A stretch of DNA of 6,272 nt from an uncultured Chitinophagaceae bacterium (GTDB lineage: Bacteria; Bacteroidota; Bacteroidia; Chitinophagales; Chitinophagaceae). Position numbers and translations under genes: made by a program. The DNA lies in contig CAMPGT010000235.1 in assembly GCA_946885665.1 (NCBI GenBank), forward strand, positions 1 to 6,272, in the 5' to 3' direction. The notes under the pieces are model-generated. The model saw only the letters and a program-made list of their open reading frames with translations. It ran no database searches and had not been told where the DNA came from. Shown here piece after piece: positions 5,656 through 6,272 of this stretch (positions within the stretch are counted from its first letter, which is position 1; each line of letters begins with the position of its first letter).

Positions 5656-6272
5656 ATGACATTTCAAACATATATTCCCTGTGACGCTCTCAAACCGTTT
5701 GTACGGTCGTTCGCCGTCCAGGAAACAAGTGAAGAAACCACATACCGGGTTTTACCGGATACCGGCCTGGTCATTGGCTTTCAATACAAAGGGCGACTGT
5801 CGCAGATGCAAAATGGAGAAGAAATGCCCTTGTCCGTTTCGGGAGTATCAGGGTTGGCAGACCATAGCCGCACTTTTAAAAATTCACCAGATATTGGAAC
5901 TGTTTTGGTTTTCTTCAGGGAAGCAGGGGCCGCTCCATTTTTTAAACAACCCCTCCATGAACTTTTCCGCGAAAGCGTTTCACTGGATAACTTTATGCTT
6001 CGCTCTGAATTGTTGTGTTTGGAGGAACAACTGGCCGAAGCAACATCGGATGCAAAAAGGATTTCGGCCGTCGAAAATTTTTTGTGCAGCAGAATGACGA
6101 ATGCAGCACCTGACAGATTGGTGCTGACGGCACTGTCGCTGATTCACAACAGCAGGGGCAACATCAAAATAAAACAACTGGCGGAGCAACTGCACATCAG
6201 CCAAAGTCCGCTGGAAATGCGGTTTCGCCAGGCAGTGGGCGCATCACCGAAAAAATATGCTTCGATCGTCCG
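5656..6272 (+). CDS. AraC-family transcriptional regulator, 3' end outside the window
   Basis: Partial gene: 205 residues plus two bases before the window ends, with no stop reached. The N-terminal half begins MTFQTYIPCDALKPFVRSFA and contains YRVLPDTGLVIGFQYKG (30-46), a cupin-like sensor region seen in Bacteroidota AraC regulators (possibly the DUF6597 type). Residues 171-191, with KQLAEQLHISQSPLEMRF, are the first helix-turn-helix of the AraC DNA-binding domain, followed by the typical VGASPKKYASIV. The second helix-turn-helix lies past the edge. The start is chosen because an in-frame TGA (5638) lies 15 bases upstream and the sequence from this Met looks like the family's usual N-terminus. 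No good Shine-Dalgarno precedes it. It is divergent from the transpeptidase across 221 bases, so control of that gene is possible but unproven. Ligand unknown. Confidence 0.9.
   Translation, partial: MTFQTYIPCDALKPFVRSFAVQETSEETTYRVLPDTGLVIGFQYKGRLSQMQNGEEMPLSVSGVSGLADHSRTFKNSPDIGTVLVFFREAGAAPFFKQPLHELFRESVSLDNFMLRSELLCLEEQLAEATSDAKRISAVENFLCSRMTNAAPDRLVLTALSLIHNSRGNIKIKQLAEQLHISQSPLEMRFRQAVGASPKKYASIV

Noticed and set aside
5681..6097. 138-codon open frame on the plus strand
   Set aside because: It is a shifted frame of the AraC-type regulator, whose own frame gives a clear family match.
1..6272. CRISPR arrays, tRNA or rRNA genes, insertion-sequence ends, phage or toxin-antitoxin genes
   Set aside because: No regularly spaced repeats, no tRNA-like cloverleaf, no transposase or integrase motifs, and no terminal inverted repeats with target duplications were seen by eye.

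Overview
The window looks like a chromosomal piece of a Bacteroidota bacterium, most likely a Chitinophagaceae-type genome. Three things point there: a 59-residue lysine-rich protein of a kind I know from Bacteroidota, usually as the N-terminal part of cold-shock-domain proteins; an AraC-type regulator whose N-terminus matches regulators common in that phylum; and poor Shine-Dalgarno sequences with one good TAnnTTTG (-7) promoter box. This assignment is recognition from memory, not a database result.

Layout, left to right. (1) 14-1627 (+): a LuxR-type regulator with a long TPR-like helical region and a C-terminal helix-turn-helix. (2) 1628-1782: a control region with a hairpin and an inverted repeat that brackets a perfect TAnnTTTG box. 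(3) 1783-2730 (+): an exported metal-dependent hydrolase of the amidohydrolase_2 family. (4) 2731-3577: about 850 bases with no recognisable gene, apart from a possible 53-codon basic ORF on the minus strand with a good ribosome binding site. Several palindromes and hairpins lie here. (5) 3578-3757 (+): the 59-residue protein, with no cold-shock domain behind it. (6) 3764-5434 (-): a large YcbB-type L,D-transpeptidase lipoprotein, convergent with the 59-residue gene and separated from it by only 6 bases. (7) 5435-5655: a divergent control region that may hold a 19-codon leader ORF. (8) 5656-6272 (+): an AraC-family regulator cut by the window end.

The genes do not form one obvious pathway. 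Two are transcription regulators, one is a cell-envelope cross-linking enzyme and one is an exported hydrolase. The LuxR-type regulator may control the hydrolase that follows it, and the AraC-type regulator may control the transpeptidase that diverges from it, but only position supports either idea. No tRNA, rRNA, CRISPR array, insertion sequence or phage gene was seen. I did not find a clear undescribed multi-gene system. The most interesting points are the stand-alone 59-residue module, a possible transpeptidase terminator encoded inside that gene, the alternative hairpins around the 53-codon ORF, and the operator-like repeat at 1726-1762.
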